64,000 nucleotides of DNA from Rhizobium sp. (GCA_019739215.1 JAHHDR010000004.1:1-64000); one strand, 5' to 3'; counted from the first letter of the stretch, positions 19,256 through 29,279 are shown. The notes: generated from the letters alone by a model not told the origin. Made by a program: numbers and translations.

Positions 19256-19378
19256 GCGGATTCCTCGAGGTCAGTGCGCCAATTTACGTCAGCCATGAAC
19301 AATCGAAAAGCGTGAAATGCTGATAGCAGAGTTAAGCGCCGCTGATGTTTCAGGCCGACGCCGGGCCGGCGAGCCCTA

Positions 19379-20227
19379 TCACCGCAACCTGACCGGCCAT
19401 CCGTCGGGCCGCTCGGCCACCACCGAGACGCCGTCGCCGACTCTCACTGTCCCGCTGCCGCGCGGCACGGCATTCCAGCCGAAAAGCACGCCCGGCACCC
19501 GCCGGTCCGTGGACATGCGAAGCTTGCGCATCGCCGGCATCGGGTCGGGGCCACCTCGTTCGCCGGTCGACTGGTCCTGCGTCGTCATGATGCAACGGGC
19601 GCAGGGTTTGACCAGATCGAAGCGGATGCCAGCGATTTCGACCGCGCTCCAGAAATCATCGGCGAAGGGCGCATCGTGGTCGATGACGATGTTGGGGCGG
19701 AAGCGATCCATGCCGAAAGCCTCGCCGCCCTCCTCCATCGTTGCCTCGGCGAGCAGCCGGAGCGAGCCGGTGGTGGTGATCAATACGGGGTAGCCGTCGG
19801 CGAAGCCGGTCTCCACGCCCTCGCCCGCCCAAGTGGTGCTGCACTGGCGCCTTGTCACGGCGTCGGCATGGACGAGCTTCACCGACTGGCCGAGCCAGTC
19901 GCTGAGCGTCGCGTTGACCCGATCGTCGGCAAGAGCCGCCGTGACATGGCTGCTCCACACCTCGACATCGATGCGGCGCGCGGGATCGAAGGCGGCCGAG
20001 AGGCTCGCGTCCTCGCCGGCCTTGGAGAGATGCAGCACGCCATCGGCCTCCACCGCCGTCACCTGGGCCAGCGCCTGCAATTCGCGCTGGGTGATGAACT
20101 TGCCCTGGCGGTCAGTGACCATGTAGCGGCGGTCACCTTCGAGGCCCCAGGCGCCGACCTCGGACGCGGCGAGATCGATCACGCGACCGCTTTTCAACGG
20201 GTAGATGTGGAGCGAATGGACCTTCAT
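19379..20227 (-). CDS. MOSC domain-containing protein
   Basis: A 282-residue molybdenum-cofactor-binding protein of the YcbX/mARC type. Residues 1-120 form the MOSC N-terminal beta-barrel (HSLHIYPLKSGRVIDLAASEV). The C-terminal MOSC domain contains FRPNIVIDHD and KPCARCIMTTQDQSTGER, whose first cysteine is the expected cofactor ligand. Unlike E. coli YcbX there is no C-terminal 2Fe-2S ferredoxin domain, so an external reductase would be needed for N-hydroxylated substrate reduction. The start at 20227 overlaps the end of the HD gene by 4 bp, so the two are co-translated. Confidence 0.88.
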   Translation of the reverse strand: MKVHSLHIYPLKSGRVIDLAASEVGAWGLEGDRRYMVTDRQGKFITQRELQALAQVTAVEADGVLHLSKAGEDASLSAAFDPARRIDVEVWSSHVTAALADDRVNATLSDWLGQSVKLVHADAVTRRQCSTTWAGEGVETGFADGYPVLITTTGSLRLLAEATMEEGGEAFGMDRFRPNIVIDHDAPFADDFWSAVEIAGIRFDLVKPCARCIMTTQDQSTGERGGPDPMPAMRKLRMSTDRRVPGVLFGWNAVPRGSGTVRVGDGVSVVAERPDGWPVRLR

Positions 20228-20874
20228 GAAATTTCCTCGAGGAAGAGATCGTAGAACTGCTGGAGCCGCTCGTGGCGTTCGCGGGCGAGCGTCGCGCCGG
20301 TCGTGGTCTGGAAACCCTCGGCTAGCCTGAAGAGCTTTGCCGGGAAATGGTCGATCGAATAGCGCCTGTCGTCGATCGCCCGATGCTCGGCGCGCGGGTC
20401 GGCGGGGTCGTAGAGCTCGGAATTCAGTCGGCCGGCGACATAGAAGCAGCGGGCGGCACCGACCATGCCGATGGCGTCGAGCCGGTCGGCATCCTGGAGT
20501 ATCCTTGCTTCCAGCGTTTCCGGCGGAATGTTGGCCGAAAAGGAATGGGTCAGGATGGCATGCGCCACCGCCACCACCCTTGCCTCCGGCCAGTCGAGAC
20601 CGCGCAGGATCGCCGACGCCTTTTCGGCCGCCAGTCGCGAGGCCTGGGCGCGGAGCGGCGAATTCTTCTCGACGGCAACGCAATCATGTAGCAGCACGGC
20701 CGCGGCCAGCACCTCGCCGTCGCCACCCTCGGCCGCGTGGATGCGCATGGCATTGCGGAACACGCGCAGGATATGGGCGAGATCATGCGAGCCATCGGTC
20801 GTATCGGCCGCGTGAGCCAGGAGGTCGACGGCGAGCGCTTGATGCGGCGCGAAGGATTGCGCGGTGACCGCCAT
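20224..20874 (-). CDS. HD domain phosphohydrolase
   Basis: A 216-residue metal-dependent phosphohydrolase of the YedJ-like HD family. The metal ligands are visible as the first His in SHDLAHILRV, the H-D pair in AVLLHDCVAV, and an Asp in LQDADRLDAIG. These proteins hydrolyse nucleotides or other small phosphoesters; the substrate is unknown. I chose the ATG at 20874; the 70 in-frame upstream codons overlap the DUF2339 gene and are arginine-rich. It is the first gene of a pair with the MOSC gene, joined by a 4-bp overlap. Confidence 0.85.
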   Translation of the reverse strand: MAVTAQSFAPHQALAVDLLAHAADTTDGSHDLAHILRVFRNAMRIHAAEGGDGEVLAAAVLLHDCVAVEKNSPLRAQASRLAAEKASAILRGLDWPEARVVAVAHAILTHSFSANIPPETLEARILQDADRLDAIGMVGAARCFYVAGRLNSELYDPADPRAEHRAIDDRRYSIDHFPAKLFRLAEGFQTTTGATLARERHERLQQFYDLFLEEIS

Positions 20875-20932
20875 ATGCGATTCGGGCTCCGGTTGAGGCG
20901 CGGAACCTAGCGGGCGATCACTCTGAGCACAA

Positions 20933-23761
20933 TCAGGCTTGCGCTTCGGCCGGCGGCTCCCCGGTCTGCTCCTGCGCCTGCTCGTGTTTCGCCAGGCCCA
21001 GCAGCGCCTTCTGGTAGAAGCGGCCGATGCCAATGAGCGCCACGCCGAGTCCAAAGAAGGAAAGCGCGCGATAGAGGCCTTCAAGATTCGACATGTCGAT
21101 CAGGAAGACTTTGATCACCGCGATGAAGACCAGGATGGCCGAGGCGATTCGCAGCGCCGTCGAGCGGAAGCGGTAGCCCGCCACCAGGATCGCCACGCCG
21201 AGCAGCAGCCAGACCACCGAGTAGGTGTAAAGCTCCGACTGCAGGAAGCCCTTCCAGTCCGAGATGTCTGCACCGTGATAGAACCGGCGGACCGAGAGCG
21301 TGACATAGGCGAAGACCAGCAGGGCGCCGGAGAGCGCCAGTGCGACGACATAATGCTGCGGCCGGCGGGTATTGGCCATCCAGGCCGCGCCGCCATAGGC
21401 GATGCCCGGCAGCAGATAGGCGAGGAACAGCAGGTTGAAGAACGGGATCGCCCCGGTGGATTCACCGGTGAAATAGGGATTGAGCGTCAGCATGTGGGCA
21501 ATGACGACGGACGCCATGGAGAGATAGCCGATTGCCATCGAGCCGGTGCGGAAGACGATGGAGGGGCGCCGGAGATCGAGACCCATCAGAGTGGCCGAGG
21601 CACCGATCGCCAGCAGTGTATAGATCGCCTGTTCGCCCAGTGTCGGCACATCCGAGGTCAGCACGCCCTTGTTCATGGCGTGGCGAACGAGAATGGCGAT
21701 CGTCAGCAGCGTGAACAGGCTGGCCAGTGCTTCGAGCACGCTGCGCAAGCGACCGTCGGCGCTGTTGCGCGTCAGCCAGGCCGACGCGATCAGCAGGGCG
21801 GCGGGGATGCCGTAGCCGGCGAGAAGCTGGTTGAAGACCGGCGTCGTCGACAGGCTTTCGGCGCCGACGATCGTCGGCTCCCAGGCGATGCGGCCGGCCA
21901 CGAAGATCGCAGCGGCGACCATGGCCCAGGGCAGGATCGGCCAGGTCTTGACCCGTTCGCCGTTGAGATAGGCGAAGCCGAGGATGGCCGCGCCGATCGT
22001 CGTCGCGATGCCGTTGGTCATGACCAGCAGCGCCAGGATGAAGGCACCGAAGGATGCGGCGACCATGAGATCGCGGTTGATGTCGAACCGTGCCTCGCGT
22101 TCGGTCTCGCCATAGAAGGCATAGGCGCCGCCCAGAAAGAAGGCGCCGAGCAGGATGGCGTATAGGCCATGCTTGAGGTCGAACTCGTAATTGCCGAAGA
22201 AGAAGAAACTGATCGTCGCCAGCACGAGCGGCGTGACAGCGCCGATGACGATCCAGACCCGGGTGAATTCGGGATGGCTCGCGCGGCGGAAGAAGATGGT
22301 GACGAGCGACATGACCGCGAAGAACAGACCCAATCCGAGCGCGGACCAGATTACCAGGTTCGGGTCCGTATAGACCGGCTGGATGTTGTCGTCGAAGCCA
22401 GACGATGCCGCCGCGCCGGTCAGGATGCGCACGCCGCCCAGAGCTGCGAGTGCCGAAAAGATCGCCGGATAGATCGCATAGGTGCGAAGGGTGCCGAACA
22501 GCGCCAGCGCCACGGCGACCGCGATGAAGCCGGCGACCGCGATGTCCGTGCCGCGCAGGTCGGGCAGCACGAAGCCGACCGCAACGAGCATGGTGAAGAC
22601 GGCGGCCGTCAGAGTCGTGATGGCATGATGCGGAAAGAAGACCTCATCCCAGGCCGTCCTGGCATGGACCGGCACCGGACGCCCCGCGGAATCAAGACGA
22701 ACCTCGCCTTCTGGCGCCGCGGCTGAAGGTTCCGGCCTCCAGATACCCGGCCAGACGAAGGCGAGGCCCGCGATCATGATGGTGACAGGCAGGAGGGCCG
22801 GCATCAGTTCAAACGGATCGGCCACGTTGAGATAGAGCAGGACCCACACCGTGAGGCCGATATTGGCCAGCCCCTGCACGATGTTCCAGCGCTGGATGCG
22901 CGAGGCGAGCGTGGTTGCTATCCAGACCAACGCGACGAAGCCGAACAGCGGCCACGGATTCGGATTGGCGGACTTGACGAGCAGCGGCGTGGTGAAGGAG
23001 GCGAGAAGACCCAGGCCGGCCATGGCCTGGCCATGCAGCATGGAAAGGCCGATCGTCATGAAGGAGATCAACGCCATCAGGACGAAGGCGGCCGTCGGGC
23101 CGAAGAAACCGTAGAAGCCATGTGCGACGTAGACCGCGCCGAAGAGAGTGAGCGTGCCGGCGGCGGTGAGAACGCCGGGGATCATGGCATGCTGGAAGGC
23201 GTTGCCGCCTTGGGGCATGTCGCGACGGCGCAAGAACTCGCCGACCGCGACCAGCACCATGCCAAACAGCGCAGCGGCGGAAAGGCGGACAGACGGGCTG
23301 AAGAAGCCCTGTTCGATGGAATATTTGACCGCGAAGACGCCGGCAAGCGCCAGCGCGATGCCACCGACCCAGACTGTCCATTGCGCAGCGATGATCGATT
23401 CGAGGCTCTGCCGGGGCTTGGCGGGGGGCTTCAGCGGGGCCGGTTCGGTCGCAGCAGGCTCGGCAGGCGACTGCATGGCCGCAACGGGCTCGGCCTGGGC
23501 TTCAGGCAGCGGCTCGGCGGCATTGTCTTCGAAAGCTTCGGGCACGTCGGCCAGGGATTGCTCAGTCGCGTTCTCGCTGGACACCGCCTCAGAGACAGCG
23601 GGAGTTTCCGCTGAAGCGGCAATGGGCCGAAGTTGCTCGATCCGCTTGAGCTCGAGCTTCAGTTCAGCGAGCTCGCTTTCGAGCCTGTTGCGCACCCCGC
23701 GCGCGGTGGACAGCCCGACGATCGCCAGCACGATCGCGATCAACGACAACAATTCGAACAT
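20933..23761 (-). CDS. DUF2339 domain-containing polytopic membrane protein
   Basis: A 942-residue inner-membrane protein. The N-terminal helix (1-15) is followed by a coiled-coil-like, charged stretch and a Pro/Glu/Ala-rich linker up to about residue 118. After that come roughly 25 closely spaced hydrophobic helices to the C-terminus, the DUF2339 architecture. The C-terminal tail is Gln/Glu-rich. The family is widespread in Gram-negatives and has no established function; the size and helix count suggest a transport or envelope-assembly role, but that is only inference. It is 58 bases upstream of the HD-MOSC pair on the same strand, so it may share a transcript. Confidence 0.88.
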   Translation of the reverse strand: MFELLSLIAIVLAIVGLSTARGVRNRLESELAELKLELKRIEQLRPIAASAETPAVSEAVSSENATEQSLADVPEAFEDNAAEPLPEAQAEPVAAMQSPAEPAATEPAPLKPPAKPRQSLESIIAAQWTVWVGGIALALAGVFAVKYSIEQGFFSPSVRLSAAALFGMVLVAVGEFLRRRDMPQGGNAFQHAMIPGVLTAAGTLTLFGAVYVAHGFYGFFGPTAAFVLMALISFMTIGLSMLHGQAMAGLGLLASFTTPLLVKSANPNPWPLFGFVALVWIATTLASRIQRWNIVQGLANIGLTVWVLLYLNVADPFELMPALLPVTIMIAGLAFVWPGIWRPEPSAAAPEGEVRLDSAGRPVPVHARTAWDEVFFPHHAITTLTAAVFTMLVAVGFVLPDLRGTDIAVAGFIAVAVALALFGTLRTYAIYPAIFSALAALGGVRILTGAAASSGFDDNIQPVYTDPNLVIWSALGLGLFFAVMSLVTIFFRRASHPEFTRVWIVIGAVTPLVLATISFFFFGNYEFDLKHGLYAILLGAFFLGGAYAFYGETEREARFDINRDLMVAASFGAFILALLVMTNGIATTIGAAILGFAYLNGERVKTWPILPWAMVAAAIFVAGRIAWEPTIVGAESLSTTPVFNQLLAGYGIPAALLIASAWLTRNSADGRLRSVLEALASLFTLLTIAILVRHAMNKGVLTSDVPTLGEQAIYTLLAIGASATLMGLDLRRPSIVFRTGSMAIGYLSMASVVIAHMLTLNPYFTGESTGAIPFFNLLFLAYLLPGIAYGGAAWMANTRRPQHYVVALALSGALLVFAYVTLSVRRFYHGADISDWKGFLQSELYTYSVVWLLLGVAILVAGYRFRSTALRIASAILVFIAVIKVFLIDMSNLEGLYRALSFFGLGVALIGIGRFYQKALLGLAKHEQAQEQTGEPPAEAQA

Positions 23762-23828
23762 TTATGACACGCCCTGCCCTGCCGCACGCATTCCCCGCGC
23801 GCTCTTGACTCGGCGGAGGAACGTTTCA

Positions 23829-23868
23829 CCGTCATGTTTTATTTAACGCGCCGTCACATGGCTGTCGC
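23829..23868 (+). promoter_or_regulatory. Candidate PhoB box upstream of phoX
   Basis: Heptamers at 11-bp spacing match the Pho box layout of 7-bp direct repeats separated by 4 bp: CCGTCAT at 23829, CCGTCAC at 23851 and CTGTCGC at 23862 (consensus CTGTCAT). The unit at 23840 does not match. The site ends 54 bases before the phoX start, a suitable distance for activation. PhoX expression is PhoB-controlled in other bacteria. Confidence 0.45.
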
Positions 23869-23922
23869 TGCTGCGCCGATAAAACGACCCGTCAGATTTC
23901 AATCCCCCGCAAGGAGACGATC

Positions 23923-25935
23923 ATGGACCAGTTTGACGCGCGTCACAATGCCGGTTCGGCCGACGACTATCGCCCCACGCCGCAGGATCTCGTGGAGGCC
24001 AAGGAAGACTACGGCCAGAACTGTTCCGCCAACCCGACGATGGGCGACATCATCCATCGCCGGTTCTCCCGCCGCGGGTTTCTTGGCGGCTCGCTGGCTG
24101 TCGCGGCGATCGGCGCTACCGTGAGCCCGCTCGCGCTGATTGCCGGCGACGAGGCGCGGGCCGCCACCACGGGCGCCTTCGATTTCGAGGAAGTGGAAGC
24201 CGGCGTCGACGAGAATCACCATGTCGCCAAGGGCTATGACACCGATATACTGCTGCGCTGGGGCGACAAGATCTTCGCCGACAGCCCGGAATTCGACGTG
24301 ACGAACCAGACGGCGGCGGCGCAGGCCCGGCAGTTCGGCTACAACAACGACTTCGTCGGCTTCATCCCGATCGACGGCAGCGCCGAGCACGGCATGCTGC
24401 TCGTGAACCACGAATATACCAATGCCGAACTGATGTTCCCCAACTGGGCCACGATCGGCAAGGTAACCAAGGACGGCAAGGAAGCGGATGTCGTCGTCAA
24501 GGGCGCCTATACCAGGGACATGGTGGACGTCGAGATGGCGGCCCATGGCGGCACGCTGGTCGAGATCCGCAAGGTCGACGGCAAGTGGCAGCCGGTGCTT
24601 GATGGCAAGAACAACCGCCGAATCACCGCGATGACGGACATGACGATATCAGGCCCCGCGGCCGGCCATGACCGCCTGAAGACAAAGGAAGACCCGACCG
24701 GCACCAGGGTGTTGGGCACCATCAACAATTGCGCCGGCGGCGTGACCGCCTGGGGCACCTATCTGATGGCGGAGGAGAACATCAACAACTACTTTTCCGG
24801 CATGCTGGCTGACGACCATCCGGAAGCCAAGGCGTTCAAGCGCTACGGCATCCCCGGCGGCGAATATGCCTGGGCGCAGTTCCATGATCGCTTCGACATG
24901 GTGAAGGAACCGAACGAGGCCAACCGCTTCGGCTGGATCGTCGAGGTCGACCCGCAGGATCCAAAATCGGTGCCGGTCAAGCACACCGCTCTGGGCCGTT
25001 TCAAGCATGAAGGCTGCGAGTCCATCATCAACAAGGATGGTCGGGTGGTCGTTTATACCGGCGACGACGAGCGCTTCGATTATGTCTACAAGTTCGTCAC
25101 GTCCGGTACGTACAATCCGGATGATCGCGCGGCCAACATGAAGCTGCTTAACGACGGGACGCTCTTCGTGGCGAAGTTCAACGAGGACGGCACGATGGAA
25201 TGGATGCCACTTGTCCATGGCCAGGGTCCGCTGACCGCGGAGAACGGCTTCGCCTCGCAAGCGGACGTGCTGATCCACACACGCCTCGCCGCCGATGCGC
25301 TCGGCGCCACCAAGATGGACCGGCCGGAAGACGTGCAGCCGAACCCGAAAACGGGCAAGGTCTACTGCATGCTGACCAACAACTCGAAGCGCAAGGACGA
25401 GCAGGCCGACGCCGCCAACCCGCGCGGCAACAACCTGTTCGGCCATATCATCGAGATCACCGAAACCGACATGGACTTCGCGTCGACGAAGTCGACCTGG
25501 GAAGTGCTGCTGAAATGCGGTGATCCCTCGATCGCCGATGTCGGCGCGACCTTTTCGACCGCGACCACGAAGAACGGCTGGTTCGGCATGCCGGACAATT
25601 GCGCCATCGACGCGCAGGGCCGGCTCTGGGTCTCGACGGACGGCAACAACAAGAAGGCCACCGGCCGCACCGATGGCGTCTGGGCCGTGGAAACCGAAGG
25701 CGAAGGCCGCGGCACGTCAAAGCTGTTCTTCCGCGTTCCAGTGGGTGCCGAGATGTGCGGTCCCTGCTTCTCGCCTGATGACACGACCTTCTTCCTGGCC
25801 GTGCAGCATCCGGGCGATGCGGGATTGCCGGTGTTCGAGAACCCGGTTACCCGTTGGCCGGACTTCCAGGACGGCATGCCGCCGCGACCTTCGGTCGTCG
25901 CCGTTACCAGGCAGGGCGGCGGCAGGATCGCCTGA
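23923..25935 (+). CDS. phoX: PhoX family alkaline phosphatase
   Basis: A 670-residue periplasmic, probably calcium- and iron-dependent phosphomonoesterase that releases phosphate from organic esters. Tat export is indicated by the twin-arginine segment SRRGFLGGSLAVAAIGATV at about residues 48-66, followed by an Ala-x-Ala-like cleavage region (DEARAATTG). The PhoX/DUF839 core runs from about residue 100 to the end and includes GMLLVNHEYTNAELMFP, NNCAGGVTAWGTYLMAEEN and GPCFSPDDTTFFLAVQHPG, all characteristic of the family. The start has a good AAGGAG ribosome site. It stands alone, with a possible PhoB box upstream and the DUF2339 gene divergent. Confidence 0.93.
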   Translation: MDQFDARHNAGSADDYRPTPQDLVEAKEDYGQNCSANPTMGDIIHRRFSRRGFLGGSLAVAAIGATVSPLALIAGDEARAATTGAFDFEEVEAGVDENHHVAKGYDTDILLRWGDKIFADSPEFDVTNQTAAAQARQFGYNNDFVGFIPIDGSAEHGMLLVNHEYTNAELMFPNWATIGKVTKDGKEADVVVKGAYTRDMVDVEMAAHGGTLVEIRKVDGKWQPVLDGKNNRRITAMTDMTISGPAAGHDRLKTKEDPTGTRVLGTINNCAGGVTAWGTYLMAEENINNYFSGMLADDHPEAKAFKRYGIPGGEYAWAQFHDRFDMVKEPNEANRFGWIVEVDPQDPKSVPVKHTALGRFKHEGCESIINKDGRVVVYTGDDERFDYVYKFVTSGTYNPDDRAANMKLLNDGTLFVAKFNEDGTMEWMPLVHGQGPLTAENGFASQADVLIHTRLAADALGATKMDRPEDVQPNPKTGKVYCMLTNNSKRKDEQADAANPRGNNLFGHIIEITETDMDFASTKSTWEVLLKCGDPSIADVGATFSTATTKNGWFGMPDNCAIDAQGRLWVSTDGNNKKATGRTDGVWAVETEGEGRGTSKLFFRVPVGAEMCGPCFSPDDTTFFLAVQHPGDAGLPVFENPVTRWPDFQDGMPPRPSVVAVTRQGGGRIA

Positions 25936-26014
25936 TCCTGACCGTGGGGCATGATGCCCCGCACTCCGCCTGCCGGTCTCCTCCCTGCGCTCTGGGGCAG
26001 GGAGGGGACTGGAT

Positions 26015-26746
26015 TCAGGCGTCCAGTCCTTCAAGCACCGCCCTGATAAAACCCTCTCGCGCCGTGCCGGGCTCCAGGCCGCGCGGTTCATAGACATGGC
26101 GGTCGAGAAAGTGGCGGGTCATTCGGAAGGCCTCTCCGAGGTTTTCGCGGGTGGCGGCCTTCTTCGAGCCCTCCTTGAGAAATTCCGGCAGGCGGAAGAG
26201 CCGGTCGTGATAGGGGAGGCCAGCCTCGCGGCTGACTGCCCTGCCCGACCGCGGCGACACATATTCGAGGTCGTGCTTCGTGCCGGTCGCCGCGCATTCG
26301 GCGAGATCCAGCCCGTAGCCCAGGTCGTTGAGCACGGCGAGTTCGAAGCGGATGAAGAGTTCGCCCGCACCCGACGTTTCGCCCAGGTGATCAAGAACGA
26401 TGTTGAGCATGTCGAAAAGATGCGGGTGGGGATCGCGTTCCGGCAACAGGCGGAGCAGCGCCGCCAGGGCCTGGACGCCATGCAGGCTGGCCGCATGCTC
26501 CATCAGACCGGCCGCACGCAGACTGAGCGGTTCGGCGGCAAAATTGCCGAGATGCTCGTCGAGGCGCGCACGCCAAGTGAGTTCGAGGAGGTTGCCGGGT
26601 TGCAGCACGGGTTGCATGCTGCGCGAGCGGCCGTTGCGCACCAGCCCGAGATGACGGCCGCGGCCATGCGTCATCACTTCGGCGATGACGCTGGTTTCGC
26701 CATGCCGTTTCACGCCGAGAACAATGCCCTGGTCACGCCATTCCAT
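26015..26746 (-). CDS. recO: DNA repair protein RecO
   Basis: A 243-residue recombination mediator that helps RecR load RecA onto SSB-coated single-stranded DNA. The N-terminal OB fold begins [30 protein letters not shown], which is typical. The helical middle holds [17 protein letters not shown] and [16 protein letters not shown]. The C-terminus ends with the family's NATRENLG-like helix region ([27 protein letters not shown]). I chose the ATG at 26746; an in-frame ATG 33 bases upstream lies outside the OB fold. In many rhizobia era lies upstream, but here the gene stands alone. Confidence 0.93.
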   Translation of the reverse strand: MEWRDQGIVLGVKRHGETSVIAEVMTHGRGRHLGLVRNGRSRSMQPVLQPGNLLELTWRARLDEHLGNFAAEPLSLRAAGLMEHAASLHGVQALAALLRLLPERDPHPHLFDMLNIVLDHLGETSGAGELFIRFELAVLNDLGYGLDLAECAATGTKHDLEYVSPRSGRAVSREAGLPYHDRLFRLPEFLKEGSKKAATRENLGEAFRMTRHFLDRHVYEPRGLEPGTAREGFIRAVLEGLDA

Positions 26747-26857
26747 GTGCCGGCAGACTAAGCAGACTTTCGTTGGCAAGCCAACGATTCATCCGCTTAC
26801 TCTTTTGTTTTGTCGCAGGTTCTTGTCGGAAACCGTGGAACACTTTTCTGGAACCTG

Positions 26858-27463
26858 CTAGCGCATTGCCTCGACCTTTGCACGGCAGAAACAGCCCTCG
26901 AGATGGTCGTTGACCAGGCCCATGGCCTGCATGAAGGCGTAGATCGTGGTGGGACCGACAAAGGTCCAGCCACGCTTCTTCAGGTCCTTCGAGAGCCGGA
27001 TCGACGCCGGCGAAGTCGGGTTGGCCCGCGCCCAGGTAATGTCGATGACGTCGGGACGTTCCCCCGGGCGTGGCGCGTGGCTCCAGAAGAACGCATCGAG
27101 GGTGCCGAACTCCCGCTTCAATTCGATCGCGCGGTTGGCATTGTTGATCGTCGAGACGATCTTGCCACGGTGTCGGACGATGCCTTTGTCGGCGAGCAGG
27201 CGCTCGATATCCGTCTCATCGAATGTCGCGACCTTGTCGAAGTCGAAGCCGGCAAAGCCGGCGCGGAAGGCGTCGCGCTTCCTCAGGATCGTCAGCCAGG
27301 AGAGGCCGGACTGGAAACCTTCGAGGCAGATCTTCTCGAAGAGGCGGATGTCGTCATGGACCGGGAAGCCCCATTCCGTGTCGTGGTAGCGCATATAGTC
27401 GTCAAGCCCGCCATGCCATTGGCAGCGCGTCAACCCGTCGCCCGCGGTCATCAGACCTTCCAT
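26858..27463 (-). CDS. tag: DNA-3-methyladenine glycosylase I
   Basis: A 201-residue base-excision repair enzyme that removes 3-methyladenine from DNA. The N-terminal zinc-ligand region RCQWHGG and the C-terminal NDHLEGCFCR supply the Cys/His ligands of the zinc snap. The helix-hairpin-helix core includes FEKICLEGFQSGLSWLTILRKRDAFR and the substrate-pocket segment KDLKKRGWTFVGPTTIYAFMQA. Length and motifs fit Tag well. It is monocistronic, divergent from an L,D-transpeptidase gene across 193 bp. Confidence 0.95.
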   Translation of the reverse strand: MEGLMTAGDGLTRCQWHGGLDDYMRYHDTEWGFPVHDDIRLFEKICLEGFQSGLSWLTILRKRDAFRAGFAGFDFDKVATFDETDIERLLADKGIVRHRGKIVSTINNANRAIELKREFGTLDAFFWSHAPRPGERPDVIDITWARANPTSPASIRLSKDLKKRGWTFVGPTTIYAFMQAMGLVNDHLEGCFCRAKVEAMR

Positions 27464-27656
27464 CGAATTCCTCCGGAATCTCTACTTTTCACTGGATTTA
27501 CCATCCCATAACCATCTTTCAAAACCCGTCAGTAACCCTGACAAAAGGTTCATGCATCGAGGAAGGCTTTAATGACCACCCGTTTACCATTCGCTTGGGG
27601 CCACTGAGGCATGGTCGGACACCACGTTCATTGGCCAACAGTAGAGAGTATTCCCG

Positions 27657-28394
27657 ATGATCCGGAAGTCCGTTCTTCTCGCATGCGCCCTCGCCCTGTC
27701 CGCAGTCTCCTCCCAGGCGGCCGAACGGTACAAGGTTGTCCGTCCCGTCATCATCGAATCCGGCATCGCCGGCGAATGGATGACGCAACTTGGTGGTCCT
27801 GTCCGCGCGCAGGTCGTGCGCCGGGTCGAGCGGCAGCCTGTTGTCCAGTATCGCAAGGTCAAGCGTCGCGGTCTTTTCGACGCCCAGCCCGTGCAGCAGG
27901 TCGCCTATCGGGCCGAAAAGCCGGCCTATGACAAGATTGATCCGAAATATCTGCCGCAGGTGGTGGACTACGACACCAGGTACAAGCCGGGCACCATCGT
28001 CATCGATACCGTGAACCGGTTCCTCTACCTCGTGATGGCCGACGGCAAGGCACGGCGCTACGGTGTCGGCGTCGGCAAGCCCGGCTTTGAATGGGCCGGC
28101 GAGCACAAGGTGACCCGCAAGGCGGAGTGGCCGGACTGGCACCCGCCCAAGGAAATGATCGCGCGCGAGGCGGCCAAGGGCCATTACCTGCCGGCCCATA
28201 TGCCCGGCGGCGAAGCCAACCCTCTCGGCGCGCGGGCCATGTATCTCGGCTCGACACTCTACCGGATACACGGTACGAACGCGCCGTGGACAATCGGCTA
28301 CGGCGTCTCGTCGGGTTGCATCCGCATGCGCAACCAGGATGTCGTCGACCTCTACGAACGCGTGAAAGTGGGCGCTCGCGTCATCGTGATCTGA
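27657..28394 (+). CDS. L,D-transpeptidase (YkuD domain), secreted
   Basis: A 245-residue periplasmic enzyme that forms 3-3 peptidoglycan crosslinks or anchors proteins to the wall. The N-terminal signal peptide spans residues 1-21 (LLACALALSAVSSQA). The YkuD domain starts near residue 110 and contains the active-site motif RIHGTNAPWTIGYGVSSGCIRM, with the His-Gly pair and the catalytic Cys of S-S-G-C-I-R-M. The basic segment between about residues 50 and 90 looks like a disordered linker. A second, related gene follows 158 bp downstream. Confidence 0.92.
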   Translation: MIRKSVLLACALALSAVSSQAAERYKVVRPVIIESGIAGEWMTQLGGPVRAQVVRRVERQPVVQYRKVKRRGLFDAQPVQQVAYRAEKPAYDKIDPKYLPQVVDYDTRYKPGTIVIDTVNRFLYLVMADGKARRYGVGVGKPGFEWAGEHKVTRKAEWPDWHPPKEMIAREAAKGHYLPAHMPGGEANPLGARAMYLGSTLYRIHGTNAPWTIGYGVSSGCIRMRNQDVVDLYERVKVGARVIVI

Positions 28395-28552
28395 GGCTGA
28401 TCTTGTCCGGTGGAACCGACAGGGCTGTCACGAATTCATCGGGAAGACACACGATTGTGAACGCATAGGCAGGGCCAACCACGCGTCCTGCTTCTTGAAA
28501 ATATCGGGGAGTGCGATACCGTTTTCGCACGATAAATCAGGGGAAAGCAGTA

Positions 28553-29257
28553 ATGAGCAAGTTCAGCAGCGTATTTCTTGCGGGCGCATTCGCGGCGTCA
28601 ACGCTCCTTGCGGCTGATGCGAGTGCATTTTCACGCAGCTCCGACATCGTCACGCGGTCCGACAATCCGATCGTCACTGTCGCGGTCCAGAAGAAGCCGG
28701 CCGCGAAGTACAGCCGGAAGGTCGTGCGACTCGAGACGGACGAAAAGCCCGGCACGATCATCGTCGATACCAACAACAAGTTTCTCTACTATGTGGAAGG
28801 CAACAACAAGGCCACGCGCTACGGCATCGGTGTCGGTCGCGAAGGCTTCGGCTGGTCCGGCGTCATGAAGGTGCAGCGCATGGCGGAGTGGCCGACCTGG
28901 GTGCCGCCCAAGGAAATGATCGCCCGCGAACGCAAGAAGGGCCGTATCCTGCCCGCCAGGGTCGAGGGCCGGAAAGACAATCTCGAAAATCCGCTCGGGG
29001 CCCGCGCTCTCTATCTTTACCAGGGTCGCAACGATTCGGGCTTCCGCATCCACGGAACCAACGAGCCGTGGTCGATCGGCCTCAACATGTCGTCTGGCTG
29101 CATCCGTATGATGAACAAGGATGTCGTCCACCTCTATGGCAAGGCCAATATCGGTGCCAAGGTCATCGTCGTCGGCCCCGGCAACCGCCAGGGCAAGGTG
29201 AGGTACAACGACAAGGGTGTCGACGTTTTGCGCCAGCTTTTCGCCTCGTTCGAATAG
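28553..29257 (+). CDS. L,D-transpeptidase (YkuD domain), secreted
   Basis: A 234-residue paralogue of the preceding enzyme. The signal peptide is at residues 1-23 (FSSVFLAGAFAASTLLAADASA). The YkuD domain has TIIVDTNNKFLYYVEGNNKATRYGIGVGREGFGWSG and the catalytic motif RIHGTNEPWSIGLNMSSGCIRM with the catalytic Cys. I chose the ATG at 28553, seven bases after a GGGGAAAG ribosome site; an in-frame start at 28511 has none. It has its own terminator. Rhizobia often carry many L,D-transpeptidases because their walls and outer-membrane protein anchors depend on 3-3 links. Confidence 0.92.
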   Translation: MSKFSSVFLAGAFAASTLLAADASAFSRSSDIVTRSDNPIVTVAVQKKPAAKYSRKVVRLETDEKPGTIIVDTNNKFLYYVEGNNKATRYGIGVGREGFGWSGVMKVQRMAEWPTWVPPKEMIARERKKGRILPARVEGRKDNLENPLGARALYLYQGRNDSGFRIHGTNEPWSIGLNMSSGCIRMMNKDVVHLYGKANIGAKVIVVGPGNRQGKVRYNDKGVDVLRQLFASFE

Positions 29258-29279
29258 GCCAGGCTAGCAAGTGAATTCC

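Noticed and set aside
20224..21084. A longer HD protein starting at 21084
   Set aside because: The additional 70 codons overlap the end of the DUF2339 gene and are basic low-complexity sequence; ATG 20874 suits the family.
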